A DNA stretch of 64,000 nt from Halichoerus grypus (lineage: Eukaryota; Chordata; Mammalia; Carnivora; Phocidae): assembly GCF_964656455.1 (NCBI RefSeq), contig NC_135714.1:121091631-121155630 (forward strand). The letters are read 5' to 3'. A program made the position numbers and the translations under genes. A model generated the notes under the pieces. It searched no databases and had not been told where the DNA came from. It saw only the letters and a list, made by a program, of their open reading frames with translations. Below, in pieces: positions 43,836 through 56,000 of the stretch (the stretch's first letter is position 1; every line of letters starts with the position of its first letter).

Positions 43836-45194
43836 CCACCATGCTTTGATTAATGGGTAAAAGTTGCTGCACTGAAATGAGTATATATCCTAACGTAGTT
43901 GACACAGAACTTTGAGCTGCTCAGTCCATGAAACCTGCTGCAAAAAATAGTTTGAAAAAGGCCCAGTGTGATATCAGATGGTCACCAACGAAAGGTCTTG
44001 TTTTCTGGGAAATTTTACAACTTTGTTATCTCATGCAGAGGGAAAGCACTCAGCCTGGGAATAAACCATTCTATTCCAACACTGATCCAGCCCTGAAGAG
44101 TGATCAGGGAAATGGGCCATTATCAGAGGATGCTTCTATAAAGCGTGGAAATGCTCTGGCACTGTAGTGGTGATTGCTCTGTAATACATACGTATTCTTT
44201 TAAATGTTGTTTCAGATGCTGTAATTTTTTTTTTAAGTGTGCTGCCAAAAATTCTCAGAAGAATGAAAGAAGTACAAGGACCGACTGACTGAGAGGGACT
44301 GACTGTCCTTGTCCTGGCTTTTGTACCAGGAGGATCCCTAACAGTGAGAAGGAATGTTTTGAAGTTGAAGAGAGAGGTTGTGAGTCGGAAAAAAAAAAAA
44401 AAAAGCAGAAGGAACATTTGGAAACAGCAGGTGGGAGAGAGGGCTGTCTTCCTTCTCACAGGTTTTTGGAGGCCTGAGAACTGGAGGTGGGGAGGATGTC
44501 CACTTCAGAAAGGTTTTAGAGGTTAAGGAGAAGTGATTTTCTCAAAATCTTTTTCAAGTCAATGTGTTCCAGGAGCTGGGGTTCCAGAGAGCTCAGGGCA
44601 AGTGGCCATGGTGTATACTTAAGAGAGCGAGGGGCAACTGATGTGGAATGAAGAAGGTGGCAATTGTTAGGAATGAGATCACCAAAAGCAAAAGCGACAT
44701 GGAGAAGCTAGCTCCTTGGCGCTAGTAATTGTAGGTTACAGAGTTGATAGAAGTCAGAGGTTGAGAGGAGGCTGAAGGGGTAAGACTGCTGCGTAGTGAA
44801 GATTATTTAGATATATGTATGAAATTAATGAATCTCAAGGTACCCATTTGAAATATTCCTTAATATTCCTGAAATATTATAATCCAGGTGCTGACTTCTT
44901 AGTACTTAAGATTTCTGGGCTTTGCTAATGGTAATGCTGATGGGGCAAGCTGACAGAAATTTAAAAAAAAAAAAATTTTTTTTTTTTTTCCACAAAATAG
45001 AAAGAATATGGAAGAACTCTTCTGACTTGGCCCGCGTGTTTCAGGATTGAATTCGAACCTCACTCTCAGCCTCTCCAGTTGAGGCCACCTTGATGTTGAA
45101 GCTGCCTCCACTAGCAATCTCCAGTCCTGTGTAAAGCCAGCTCAGCGAATTCTCCTTTCACCATTCCAGGCTTCCAGGCCTCAAATAATGCTGA
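43836..45194. other. Unassigned DNA with A and A/T runs
   Basis: No repeat family is recognised. There is an A run at about 44389-44404 and a perfect A13/T14 palindrome at 44963-44989. Short ORFs are unsupported. Confidence 0.45.
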
Positions 45195-45328
45195 TAAGGT
45201 TCTTGGTAAAATTTTTATTTATAAAAGAAATATGACCACACTATAGAAATTATGAAAACAGAGGAAACAGCACTTCTGAATCATAGAAGTGAAGCTACCA
45301 TTTTGAAAGAAACAGTGATATAATTTTG

Positions 45329-45551
45329 GAATTTTTAAAAAAAATTGTTTATTCATTCCAGGGAGAGAGAGAATGTGCACAAGTGGGAGGGGCAGAGGTA
45401 GAGGGAGAGAGAATCTCAAGCAGACTCCACGCTGAGCCCGGAGCCCGATGTGGGGTTCGATCTCACAACCCTGAGATCACGACCCTGAGATCACTACCTG
45501 AGCCAAAACCAAGAGTTGGACACTTAACCGACTGTGCCACCCAGATACTCC
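45329..45551 (-). mobile_element. Older Can-SINE with internal duplication
   Basis: A diverged minus-strand copy with duplication TAATTTTG (45321-45328 and 45552-45559). It repeats ACCCTGAGATCAC inside its body (about 45468-45496), a small tandem duplication. Confidence 0.92.
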
Positions 45552-45753
45552 TAATTTTGTTTTTTGGCTTTTTTTATTTTTGGACATTCATGTTCTTACA
45601 AAGTTTTGATGGTACAGTAAATTTAGTTTTGTACTTCACCTTTTTATATATTTATTTATGGTCATAATTTTCCATGATTGCATAAAATTACCTTTATTTA
45701 CCAATCTTTAACAGTTCTCTGACACTATGGATTGTTATCAATATTTTTACTTC

Positions 45754-46283
45754 TGAGGCAGGAGGGAAGGCAGACTTGGGAGACAAGTTGACCAATGGAA
45801 AGCTGTTTTGGTTTTAGGCTGACCCTTAACCTAAAAGTCAGCAGGTCATAAAAAGAGTCACAAGATCCGATTCATGGAAAACCACAAGACTCCGCTCCCT
45901 TCAACAGTAAAAGCCACAAAGGCTGGACGTTTTTAACATTGCTCCCTGTGGGTAATTCCACAACCCTAAGACAATGGAAAAACTAACCCCCAATGTAAAT
46001 GATAAACCCCAAGGTAAAGAACAAGCCCCTCTCTAGACAGTTAGCTAACTTTTAAACAAACTTATGAAACCCTTCATTAGAGACAAAGGGGGATCCTCTT
46101 CCTCATCCGAGAGGAGAGATCCCTACTTTGTCTGTGAAGTAGCTCCTTTCTTCTATATTTAATAAATCCTTGTCCGTTTCTCTAAGTGGCTTGCTCTTGA
46201 ATTCTTTCTCAAGCAAAGCCAAGAAACCTATTGCCGATGGACCTGAGGCCTTCCCTCTAGGGGCCTTGGCCCATCCAGCATCA
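45754..46283 (+). mobile_element. Solo LTR (ERV1-like), 530 bp
   Basis: It begins TGAGGCAGGAGG and ends CAGCATCA, with a 4-bp duplication CTTC on both sides (45750-45753 and 46284-46287). AATAAA at 46161-46166 followed by a T/C-rich stretch (TCCGTTTCTCTAAGTGGC) fits the R/U5 part and sets the orientation. No viral genes remain. Confidence 0.85.
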
Positions 46284-46424
46284 CTTCTGTTAGTATCATC
46301 ACCAAACATCTTTGTACATATGACTTTTTCTATATGTTAGATTATTTCTTTAAGGCATTATCTCAAATATGAATTACTGTGTTTAAAAAGTATAAACATA
46401 ATTTTTTTTTAATTCTTGTTAGTG

Positions 46425-46590
46425 ACTTTGCTAAACACTGTAGTAATATTTTAAAAAAATATTATCTGTGTATCTGAGGTGGACATTTAACATAAATGGG
46501 GATCTTATGCTTGGAGAGGTGGACTAGCTTACTCAAGATTATGCAGCTGGGAGATGGATGAACCTGGATATGAACCCAAAGTAGAGAACC
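46425..46590 (+). mobile_element. MIR relic
   Basis: TTGCTAAACACTGTAGTAAT, GCTTGGAGAGGTGGACTAGC, TATGCAGCTGGGAGATGGAT and GGATATGAACCCAAAG follow the forward MIR consensus. Confidence 0.6.
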
Positions 46591-47856
46591 AGAAATGAGA
46601 AGTTAAAATCTTGTGTAAGTTGCAACCCACCAAAAAAGTGGACATGGAGTTGTTGAGAGCTGCAGTTTCAATGTTCTGTAAAGAAAAAAAAATCAGCCTT
46701 TGACCGTAGTGCGATCCTGTTCTGTAAAGGGAAAATTGATAGACTCTACGTGTCCCTAGCAACTAAAGAGTAATATCAGAGTTTTCACTTTATCATTCAT
46801 TCCTTTGAACTAAGAAAAAATAATGTTGACAGCTGAATGGACACATTAGGCAGTAAGGTAGCTTTAACCACTAGTTTAATGGATATGTCACATATGTCAA
46901 AACAAAAGCTGTAAGGACCGCATCTCAGACTCACTTAATTCACTGATATCCTTTTTAATCATAGATATCAGAGAGATGTACCTCTCTCTAGGATTAAACT
47001 TCTGTCAATAAATTGAACTAAATAATATGCATAGATTTCAAGAATGGATCCCAACCAAATTAAAACTTAAACTGCCATGGTTAAAGTTAAGTAAAAATGT
47101 TCAACGATGTGGTCTAAAAAATAATGTATCTATCCTTAAATAATATGGGCCTCATCAAATGACTATGAACAGATAAACTGAAATTCCAGATGTGCATTAT
47201 GGATAGTGAACAAAACCCAGGATTTTTTCTATAGAAATTATGACTTGTACTTAGTTACAAAGCAGAGTCAACTCTTGCCCAAGAATCTGTTTGGTTCTTT
47301 TAATCTCTAACCAGTATTCCTTAAATTAGTGATGGTACCAAAAATATGATCTGAAACCAAGACTACATAGACTTCCGTTTTTTTTCTAATTTCTCAGAGG
47401 GATTCACCAGACGCAGACTGAAATTCTAACCCATGAAAAGAATTTTAGAAGCATCTACACTGAACTAAAGTAATATAGGAAGAATGAAAAAAAAATAAAT
47501 CCTTTGGGGAGAATGAAAAAAAAAAATCCATTCACCAGAAAAGGAAAGATCAGTCTTTTAAAATCCTAACAGGAAAATATCTTGCTGCCATCTAAGAAAT
47601 GGATCATCAAGCCATGTCCCACTCACTATGTAGTGAGGTTATTCCTTCTACTTTCTACAACACATGTGCCTAAGCTAGACAGCTTTTTTTTCTTTAGCAT
47701 ATCTGATGTAAATCTGTTCAAGTCTAGAAGAGACTAATCTTTCTTTCTCGGTAGGGGTGACTCTCCTTGAATTTCCTTACTTGAGATTTTTATAAGATTA
47801 TAAATGTGAACATTGAGGAACAAAGTTTAAAGAGAAGGAACTCATAATGTTCATGA
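46591..47856. other. Unassigned AT-rich DNA
   Basis: No repeat family or credible ORF in 1.3 kb. Two similar short A-rich repeats (AATCCTTTGGGGAGAATG region, about 47485-47530) are visible. Confidence 0.45.
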
Positions 47857-48350
47857 ATATTTATTTTTTATTTTTTAAATTTTTTAAAAAATTGTATTAT
47901 GTTATGTTAATCACCATACATTACATCATTAGTTTTTGATGTAGTGTTCCATGATTCATTGTTTGCGTATAACACCCAGTGCTCCATTCAGTATGTGCCC
48001 TCTTTAATACCCATCACCATGCTAACCCATTGCCCCACGCCCCTCCCCTCTAGAACCCTCAGTTTGTTTCTCAGAGTCCATAGTCTCTCATGGTTCGTCT
48101 CACCCTCTGATTCCACCCCCCTTCATTTTTCCCTCCCTACTATCTTCTTCTTTTTTTTTTTTTTAACATATAATGTATTATTTGTTTCAGAGGTACAGGT
48201 CTGTGATTCAACAGTCTTACACGATTACACCATAGCCCATACCCTCCCCAATATCTATCACCCAGCCAGCCCATCCCTCCTACACCCCACCACTCTAGCA
48301 ACCCTCAGTTTGTTTCCTGAGATTAAGAATTCCTCATATCAGTGAGATCA
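47857..48350 (-). mobile_element. L1 3' UTR and A-rich end
   Basis: The segment shares TTAATCACCATACATTACAT, AACACCCAGTGCTCCATTCA and CCATAGTCTCTCATGGTTCG with the chimera at 24.7 kb but continues past the point where that copy stops. That fixes the chimera's breakpoint. A T run at about 48152-48166 is part of the UTR. Confidence 0.9.
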
Positions 48351-48479
48351 TATGATACATGTCTTTCTTTGATTGACTTATTTCGCTTAGCATAATACCC
48401 TCCAGTTCCATCCACGTCGTTGCAAATGGCAAGATTTCGTCTTTTTGATGGCTGCATAATATTCCATTGTATATATATA

Positions 48480-51448
48480 CTACTTCTTCTTTATCCGTTC
48501 ATCTGTTGGTGGACATCTTGGCTCTTTCCATAGTTTGGCTATTGTGGACATTGCTGCTATAAACATTGGGGTGCATGTACCACTTCGGATCACTACATTT
48601 GTATCTTTAGGGTAAATACCCAGTAGTGCAATTGCTGGGTTGTAGGATACCTCTCTTTTCAACTTTTTAAGGAACCTCCATACTGTTTTCCAGAGTGGCT
48701 GCACCAGCTTGCATTCCCACCAACAGTGTAAGAAGGTTCCCCTTTCTCCACATCCTCGCCAACATCTGTCGTTTCCTGACTTGTTAATTTTAGCCATTCT
48801 GACTAGTGTGAGGTGGTATCTCATTGAGGTTTTGATTTGGATTTCCCTGATGCCGACTGATGTTGAGCACTTTTTCATGTGTTTGTTGGCCATTTGGATG
48901 TCTTCTTTGGAAAAATGTCTGTTCATGTCTTCTGCCCATTTCTTGATTGGATCATTTGTTCTTTGGGTGTTGAGGTTAAGAAATTCTTTATAGATTTTGG
49001 ATACTAGCCCTTTATCTGATATGTCATTTGCAAATATCTTCTCCCATTCTGTCGGTTGTCTTTTGGTTTTGTTGACTGTTTCCTTTGCTGTGCAAAAGCT
49101 TTTTATCTTGATGAAGTCCCAATAGTTCATTTTTGCCCTTGCTTCCCTTGCCTTTGGCGATGTTTCTAGGATAAAGTTGCTGTGGCTGCTTGTGTTCTCC
49201 TTTAGGATTTTGATGGACTCCTGTCTCACATTTAGGTCTCTCAACCATTTTGAGTCTATTTTTGTGTGTGGTGTAAGGAAATGGTCCAGTTTCATTCTTC
49301 TGCATGTGGCTGTCCAATTTTCCCAACACCATTTGTTGAAGAGACTGTCTTTTTTCCATTGGACATTCTTTCCTGCTTTGTCAAAGATTAGTTGACCATA
49401 GAGTGGAGGGTCCATTTCTGGGCTCTCTATTCTGTTCCACTGATCTATGTGTCTGTTTTTGTGCCAGTACCATACTGTCTTGATGATGACAGCTTTGTAA
49501 TAGAGCTTGAAGTCTGGAATTGTGATGCCACCAGCTTTGCTTTTCTTTTTCAACATTCCTCTGGCTATTCGACGTCTTTTCTGGTTCCATACAAATTTTA
49601 GGATTATTTGTTCCATTTCTTTGAAGAAAGTGGATGGTATTTTGATAGGGATTGCATTGAATGTGTAGATTGCTCCAGGTAGCATTGACATCTTCACAAT
49701 ATTTGTTCTCCCCATCCATGAGCATGGAACGTTTTTCCATTTCTTTGTGTCTTCCTCATTTCTTTCATGAGTATTTTATAGTTTTCTGAGTACAGATTCT
49801 TTGCCTCTTTGGTTAGATTTATTCCTAGGTATCTTATGGTTTTGGGTGCTATTGTAAATGGGATCAACTCCTTAATTTCTCTTTCTTCTGTCTTGTTGCT
49901 GGTGTATAGAAATGTCACTGATTTCTGTGCGTTGATTTTATATCCTGCCACTTTACTGAATTCCTGTATGAGTTCTAGCAGTTTTGGGGTGGAATCTTTT
50001 GGGTTTTCCACATAAAGTATCATATTATCTGCAAAGAGTGAGAGTTTGACTTCTTCTTTGCTGATTCAGATGCCTTTTATTTCTTTTTGTTGTCTGATTG
50101 CTGTGGCTAGGACTTCTAGTACTATGTTGAATAGCAGTGGTGATAGTGGACATCCCTGCCTTGTTCCTGACCTTAGGGGGAAAGCTCTCAGTTTTTCCCC
50201 ATTGGGAATGATATTTGCTGTGGGTTTTCATAGATGGCTTTTATGATATTGAGGTATGTACCCTCCATCCCTATACTCTGAACAGTTTTGATCAAGAAAG
50301 GATGCTATACTTTGTCAAATGCTTTTTCTGCATCTATTGAGAGGATCATGTGGTTCTTGTTCTTTCTTTTATTGAAGATTTTTAATTTTTAATTTTATTT
50401 ATTTGACATAGAGACAGAGAGAGAGGGAACACAAGCAGGGGGAGTAGGAGAGGGAGAAGCAGGCTTCCGGCTGAGCAGGGAGCCCGATGCAGGGCTCAAT
50501 CCCAGGACACTGGGATCATGACCTGAGCTGAAGGCAGACACTTAACCGTCTGAACCACCCAGGCGCCCCTCTTTCTTTTATTAATGTATTGTATCACATT
50601 GATTGATTTGTGGATGTTGAACCAACCTTGCAGCCCAGGAATGAATCCCACTTGGTCGTGGTGAATAATCCTTTTAATGTACTGTTGGATCCTATTGGCT
50701 AGTATTTTGGTGAGAATTTTTGCATCCATGTTCATCAGGGATATTGGTCTGTAATTCTCCTTTTTGATGGGGTCTTTGTCTGATTTTAGGTTCAAGGTAA
50801 TGCTGGCCTCATAAAATGAGTTTGGAAGTTTTCCTTCCATTTCTATTTTTTGGAACAGTTTCAGAGGAATAGGTATTAATTCTTCTATAAATGTTTGGTA
50901 GAATTCCCCTGGGAAGCCATCTGGCCCTGGGCTCTTGTTTGTTGGGAGATTTTTGATGACTGCTTCAATTTCCTTAGTGGTTATAGGTCTGTTCAGGTTT
51001 TCTATTTCTTCCTGGTTCAGTTTTGGTAGTTTATACGTCTCTAGGAATGCATCCATTTCTTCCAGATTAGCTAATTTGCTGGCATATAGTTGCTCATAAT
51101 ATGTTCTTATAGTTGTTTGCATTTCTTTGGTGTTGGTTGTGATCTCTCCTTTTTCATTCATGATTTTATTTATTTGAGTCATTTCTCTTTTCTTTTTGAT
51201 AAGTCTGGCCAGGGTTTGTCAATCTTATTAATTCTTTCAAAGAATCAGCTCCTAGTTTCGTTGATCTGTTCTACTGTTCTTTTGGTTTCTGTTTCATTGA
51301 TTTCTGCTCTGATCTTTATTATTTCTCTTCTCCTGCTGGGCTTAGGCTTTATTTGCTGTTCTTTCTCCAGCTCCTTTAGGTGTACGGTTAGGTTGTGTAT
51401 TTGAGATCTTTCTTGTTTCTTGAGAAAGGCTTGTATTGCTATACACTA
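48480..51448 (-). pseudogene. L1 ORF2 remnant (reverse transcriptase)
   Basis: In its intact form ORF2 protein nicks DNA and reverse-transcribes L1 and SINE RNA. Here the region upstream of reverse transcriptase begins near 51440 and no endonuclease domain precedes it. An open 228-codon stretch (50496-51182) carries the RT start with [13 protein letters not shown] and [10 protein letters not shown]; its last codons belong to a SINE inserted at 50374. The catalytic box reads FADN instead of FADD near 50024-50035, with a TGA nine codons upstream. A frameshift follows near 49720-49770. A 411-codon open stretch (48480-49715) carries the C-terminal half, including the zinc-finger-like [22 protein letters not shown] ends it before the usual C-terminus. 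Confidence 0.93.
50374..50569 (-). mobile_element. Can-SINE inserted in L1 ORF2
   Basis: The duplication TCTTTCTTTTATT lies at 50361-50373 and 50570-50582. The SINE is younger than the L1 it disrupts and points the same way. The tail is unusual (TTTTTAATTTTTAATTTTATTT), a variant A-rich end. Confidence 0.97.
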
Positions 51449-51830
51449 TCTTCTTCTTCTGGGGTCCCAATTATTCTAATATTGTTTCGTCTTTTGGTAT
51501 CACTTTTCTCTCAAATTCTGCCCCCGTGATCCAGTAGTTGTTTATCTCTCTTTTTCTCAGCTTCTTTATTCTCCATCATTGGTCTTCTATATCACTAATT
51601 CTCTCTTCTGCCTTATTTATCCTAGCAGTTAGAGCCTCCATATTTGATTGCACTTCATTAATAGCCTTTTTGATTTTGACTTGGTTAGATTTAGTTCTTT
51701 TATTTCTCCAGAAAGGGAGAAGTATCTTCCATGCTTTTTTCAAGCCCAGCAAGTATCTTTAAAATCATCATTCTGAACTCTAGTTCCGACATCTTACTAA
51801 TGTCCATATTGATTTGGTCCCTGGCAGTTG
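51449..51830 (-). pseudogene. L1 ORF1 remnant (RNA-binding protein)
   Basis: ORF1 normally encodes the coiled-coil nucleic-acid chaperone that packages L1 RNA. Reading minus-strand, MEALTARINKAEERISDIED (coiled-coil part) runs into a stop. RRNNIRIIGTPEEED (start of the RNA-recognition domain) follows further on, then the sequence jumps straight into ORF2. The C-terminal part of ORF1 is missing. Confidence 0.85.
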
Positions 51831-52870
51831 GTACTGCCTCTTTTTCTTTTTTTTCTTTTTTTTTCTTTTTTTTTGAGGTGATTTTTTTTCCATCTTGTCA
51901 TTTTGTCCAGAGGAGAATAGATGAATGAGAGAACAAAATGCTAACAGGGTAACAATGACCCCAGAAAAATATACACTAAACAAATCAGAAGAGACCTGAA
52001 ACCGGGGGAAAAGAAAGGGAAAGAAAGAAAAAAGAAAAAGATAAAAAAAAAAGAATATGATCAAATATGATCAAATATGATCAGGCTGGTGTATAGATCA
52101 GTGCCACACATTAGATTTTGGGCGTATTTTGTTCTGTTAGAAGAAACTGCCTCCTAAATTTTTAAAGAAAGAAAAACTTATATATGTACAAAAATAAGGG
52201 TAAATATGATGAAGGGATGGAATATGCCTGTAAAGATGAAAATTATAAAATATTTTATAAAAGGAATTGATAAGATAAGAAATTGGTTGAAAAAAGAAAG
52301 ACGAGAAATTTAAAAAAAAAAGGGAGAGAATGTGATCAGGCAGGAGACTAGAACAAAGCCATACACTAGAGATTTAGGGTATATTTTGGTCTGTTAGAAG
52401 AAACTGTATCTCAAAATTTTAAAGAGAGAACAACTTATATATATACCAAAAATAAGGTTAGCTACTATGAAGGGATAGAATATGACTCTAAAATTGAAAA
52501 ATAAAAAAGATTTTAAAAAAAGGGATTGATAAGATGTTGGTTGAAAAAGGGAAAAAGAAAAATTCAAAAATAATAGAAAAAGAAAAAAAAGAAAATTAAA
52601 AAAATTAACTTTGAAAGACTGAAGAATCAGGGGGAAAAAAGCCATGAATTCTATGTGCAGTATTCCCCTAGTGCTGGAGTTCTGCCTTTCTCATTGATCG
52701 GTAAACTTGGTCTTAGCTGACTGTTCTTGCTGATCTTCTGGGGGAGGGGCCTGTTGCCGTGGTTCCCAAATGTCTTTGCCAGAGGCGGAATTGCCCCGCC
52801 CTTGCCGGGTCTGGGCTAAGTAATCTGCTCGGGTTTGCTTTCGGTAGCTTTTGTTCCCTGCAAGCTTTCA
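51831..52870 (-). promoter_or_regulatory. L1 5' UTR (internal promoter region), tandemly duplicated
   Basis: A GC-rich, CpG-containing stretch at 52740-52850 (GGAATTGCCCCGCCCTTGCC) marks the 5' side. Then two diverged copies of a 257-bp unit follow: CTGTTAGAAGAAACTG occurs at 52134 and 52391, with matching sequence around each. There is also a 10-bp repeat AAATATGATC three times near 52050-52083. L1 5' UTRs hold the promoter. Whether these units act as promoter monomers is unknown. Confidence 0.75.
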
Positions 52871-53054
52871 TTGGGTGGCTCAGCTGCCTTCAGCTCAGGT
52901 CATGATCCTGGGGTCCTGGGATTGAGCCCCACATTGGGCTCCCTGCTCAGTGGGGAGTCTGCTTCTCCCTTTCCCTCTGCCTCTTCCCCTGGCTTGTGCT
53001 CTCTTTCTCTCTCTCTCTTTCAAATAAATAAATAAATAAAATCTTTAAAAAAAA
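52871..53054 (+). mobile_element. Can-SINE, head damaged
   Basis: This SINE abuts the L1 5' end. It starts at TGGGTGGCTCAG and lacks about 18 bases of the head region (CAGCTGCCTTCAGCTCAGG). No convincing duplication is seen. Confidence 0.92.
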
Positions 53055-56000
53055 TGCAGTATACTTCATCAGATTAAAAAATGAGTCACTCTGAGCCAAC
53101 AATAAGAGATACAGAAACTATTTCTGCCATAGTAAATGTAGGTAAAATTCAAAGCTTAATGTCAGGAACCAAATGTGTGTGAAGGATAGATCCTTTTCTT
53201 TCTCTGCACTTAGTCTAATCTTTGGAGTATCTTCACCACCTATAAACAATCAGGTTGGGTGAAGTATATACAAATCTATGGTCCTCAAACCCAAAGTCAT
53301 CCCAAACAACTGAACTACTAGTGATGGATGCTACATTATTGCTTACATACATAGCTTTGCTCATTTCTATGAAAATTTTATATAGAGGAGCTTCTGTGTT
53401 AACCTAAGAATCAATTAATATTTATATTACATAAATTTTACTGAAATAAGAAATGAAGACGAGAATAAACATTATTTTGTTGAGATACTCCACCAAGGGT
53501 AGGGTTAATTTTTATCCTGTGTATCAATTATTTTTTTCCAGGAATAACATGCTTCTAACAGAATTAGAAGTTTGAGTTATTGATTCAGAAAACACCTGTG
53601 AAGGCTATAGCAGAGAGAGAGAGAAGAGAGAGGGAACAGAATTAGGCAGAGAGCCTTCAGATGACATTTAGGTATGACACTTGTCAAAGGAGAGAAGAAA
53701 GGAAGGAAGACTGGGTAAGAAGAATTTCAAACAGCAGTGCATTTCTGAGAATTTCTAAACCAGACCTGGAGCCCTAGGGCAAAGATAGTTCCTTAGAAGA
53801 GACTCAGGTCAAGTAAAAACTACCTGGCTTTAGTACCCCAACCATGCTCACTCATTACCTGGGAGCAGCCAAGTAGCTCCTACCTCAGTGTGAAGACCTC
53901 AGTGGATCCCAAAGGTGTGGCAGCGTGGTCACTCGTGAAGGGAGATCATATGCCTCCATGACAGCTACACCATTTCCTTCAATCATGAACTAAAAATCTA
54001 CCCCTCTCCATCCATTTCCCAAACCTTGGTTAAGTCCAGAACAGAGATGGAAAATTTAAAGTTTTCCTTTGTATGCCATGGTAGACATTACTAATCTATC
54101 CGTGTAATCTTTCCTGCTGGTCTCAGACACAGACACATCATTGTTCTCAACACAGCTCTTGAGGAAGCCACTGTAGATGTGACATGTGAAATAAAACCTA
54201 GCTCCTACTTCTGGTTAGGTCTCTGACCTTTCTTTATGAATAGGAGCAGGGATATAGATCAGCACAGTACAGTACAAAAATGAAATTTGGGCTTTCATAT
54301 ATGGATGCTGTTGGACAGCAACACATTTTCAGTGACTCTATATATGATCTCTTTCAAAGAATATATGCACTCTGCCAAAAACTACGGGTACATATATGTA
54401 TGTGTATGTATCTATACTTATATCTATGTATGAGATATGATTTTTTTCAATCAAGGAAGTCAAATTTATAATCATTTCGTACTTTTAGTATACCCATACA
54501 CATTTGACAGACAAACTCTTCAACCTCTAAATGATACTTTTTTCTCGTATATAATGAGTTTCTGTGCTTTGGGGGTGGGACTCAGCTGCCTACTTCTTCA
54601 ATCTGCCAGCCCCAAATGCTTTGCTGACACCGCACTTCTTGGCATATCTTTGTGTGTGTGCCTTTTCAAGCACAATTGGAAGCAAGTCAGAGATGACTGC
54701 CTCAAGGTTTGTATCCTTTTATAGAGTGCTTGGCATAATCTTCACATTATGGATATTATTCTTTAATGCAAAAATCAAATAATACCATTACAGTGGAGAT
54801 CAAATTGGGTTTTGCCCATCCACTCCTAACATCTCTCTGAAATTTTTCATTTCCTCAAGTTCCTCCTGTTTGGGGAAGAAAAAAAAAGTCCCTGGAGCAA
54901 GAGCTCTCTAAAGAGTTATGCTTATGTATTCAATTCCTGCCACTGGGCAAATCTCCTGACCCAGAGAGATTTATTCTAAAACTTTTATAAATAATCCCAT
55001 CCCTTTTCATGTACTTCTCCCTGCATTCTAATTATGTTTTTGAGAGAGGTGAGAACAAATTTGATTGCCACCATTCTTATGAGATGAAGCTGGTTTAACC
55101 TGAGCTGAGGACAGGCCCATTGTCCTTCTCAATATTTTCCCCCAGAATCTTTATCAATGTGTCAAAAACAATTTATTTGTCCTGATTTCATTGGATTTTT
55201 GAAAGGAAGAGAAGCTGGAAATACCGAGTTACTCGTTTAGGACTCCGCATAGGGGGTATTGTGAAACTGACTACACTCCGCAGTCCAGCAGATCCAGGGG
55301 TGTGGGCTAAGCACCAATTTCAGCTGGGTTGTCTGAGAAGGGAATCAGGCCCCAGTCACCATGATCAGAGGAACTTAAAATTTGCGTGTGAATATGTGTG
55401 CTTAATTCTTAACAAATTAAGCCCTGACCAAGTAATTAGGCTGAAAAGAGGGAGTAGAAAATGCTATGAATTGATAGGAGGGAGTGGACGTGCTGGGTTG
55501 AAGCACATCTCCCTGACATAAAGTCACAGAAAAACAGAGTCAATGTGAAATTTGCTCGATTCATTGCATCCAGACTTACTGGATTGCTGTGTCTCACAAG
55601 CAAGTTTGCTGCAGAAGTGCCAAATACGTGTCCAGGCATGCTTGGCAGGTGTAAGAGAGAGCAAGGGGAGTGGGTGGGGGTGGTTCTATTATTATTATAT
55701 ATTATATAATGTATATATAATATATATTATAAATATATTATAGATGACGCATTAGGTGTTCAGTAGTCCTGTTCTGGAGTTGAGTATGGCCCATTTCCCT
55801 TCCCACCCACTTGTAATCATGGATTACTTAGAAGATAGAGAGGCTCCTATAATTAGAAAAAAAAACAAACACAAACAAACCAAAAATCCGGGTGTTGATT
55901 TAGACAAGGTTTTAAACACACAGACATCCCTTAAAAGTTTGGTTCCACGATATCTTTGTCCAATAATAACCAGATTACAGAAGGGGCCTTAGAGGACTCT

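Larger units (their letters stand above)
45195..46400 (-). mobile_element. Old LINE 3' end relic, twice interrupted
   Basis: Remnants before 45328, between 45560 and 45749 (ATTTATTTATGGTCATAATT, GACACTATGGATTGTTATCA) and after 46288 (ACATCTTTGTACATATGACT, TTATTTCTTTAAGGCATT) fit one old L1M-type 3' region in reverse, like the one at 8.2 kb. Confidence 0.5.
47857..52870 (-). mobile_element. Carnivore L1 with 5' UTR, internally deleted
   Basis: Right to left this reads 5' UTR (about 51831-52870), an ORF1 fragment (about 51449-51830), ORF2 without its endonuclease domain (about 48480-51448), then the 3' UTR and A-rich end (47857-48350). A full L1 is about 6-7 kb. This one spans about 4.8 kb once the SINE inside it is subtracted. 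It is inactive: several stops, a frameshift, a changed catalytic residue and a SINE insertion. The right boundary abuts a SINE and may be truncated. Confidence 0.93.

Noticed and set aside
47857..53054. A target duplication for the whole 47.9-53.05 kb L1 plus SINE block
   Set aside because: The best candidate flanks (TTCATGAATATT and TTCATCAGATTA) match only partly, so a second L1/SINE chimera is not supported here.
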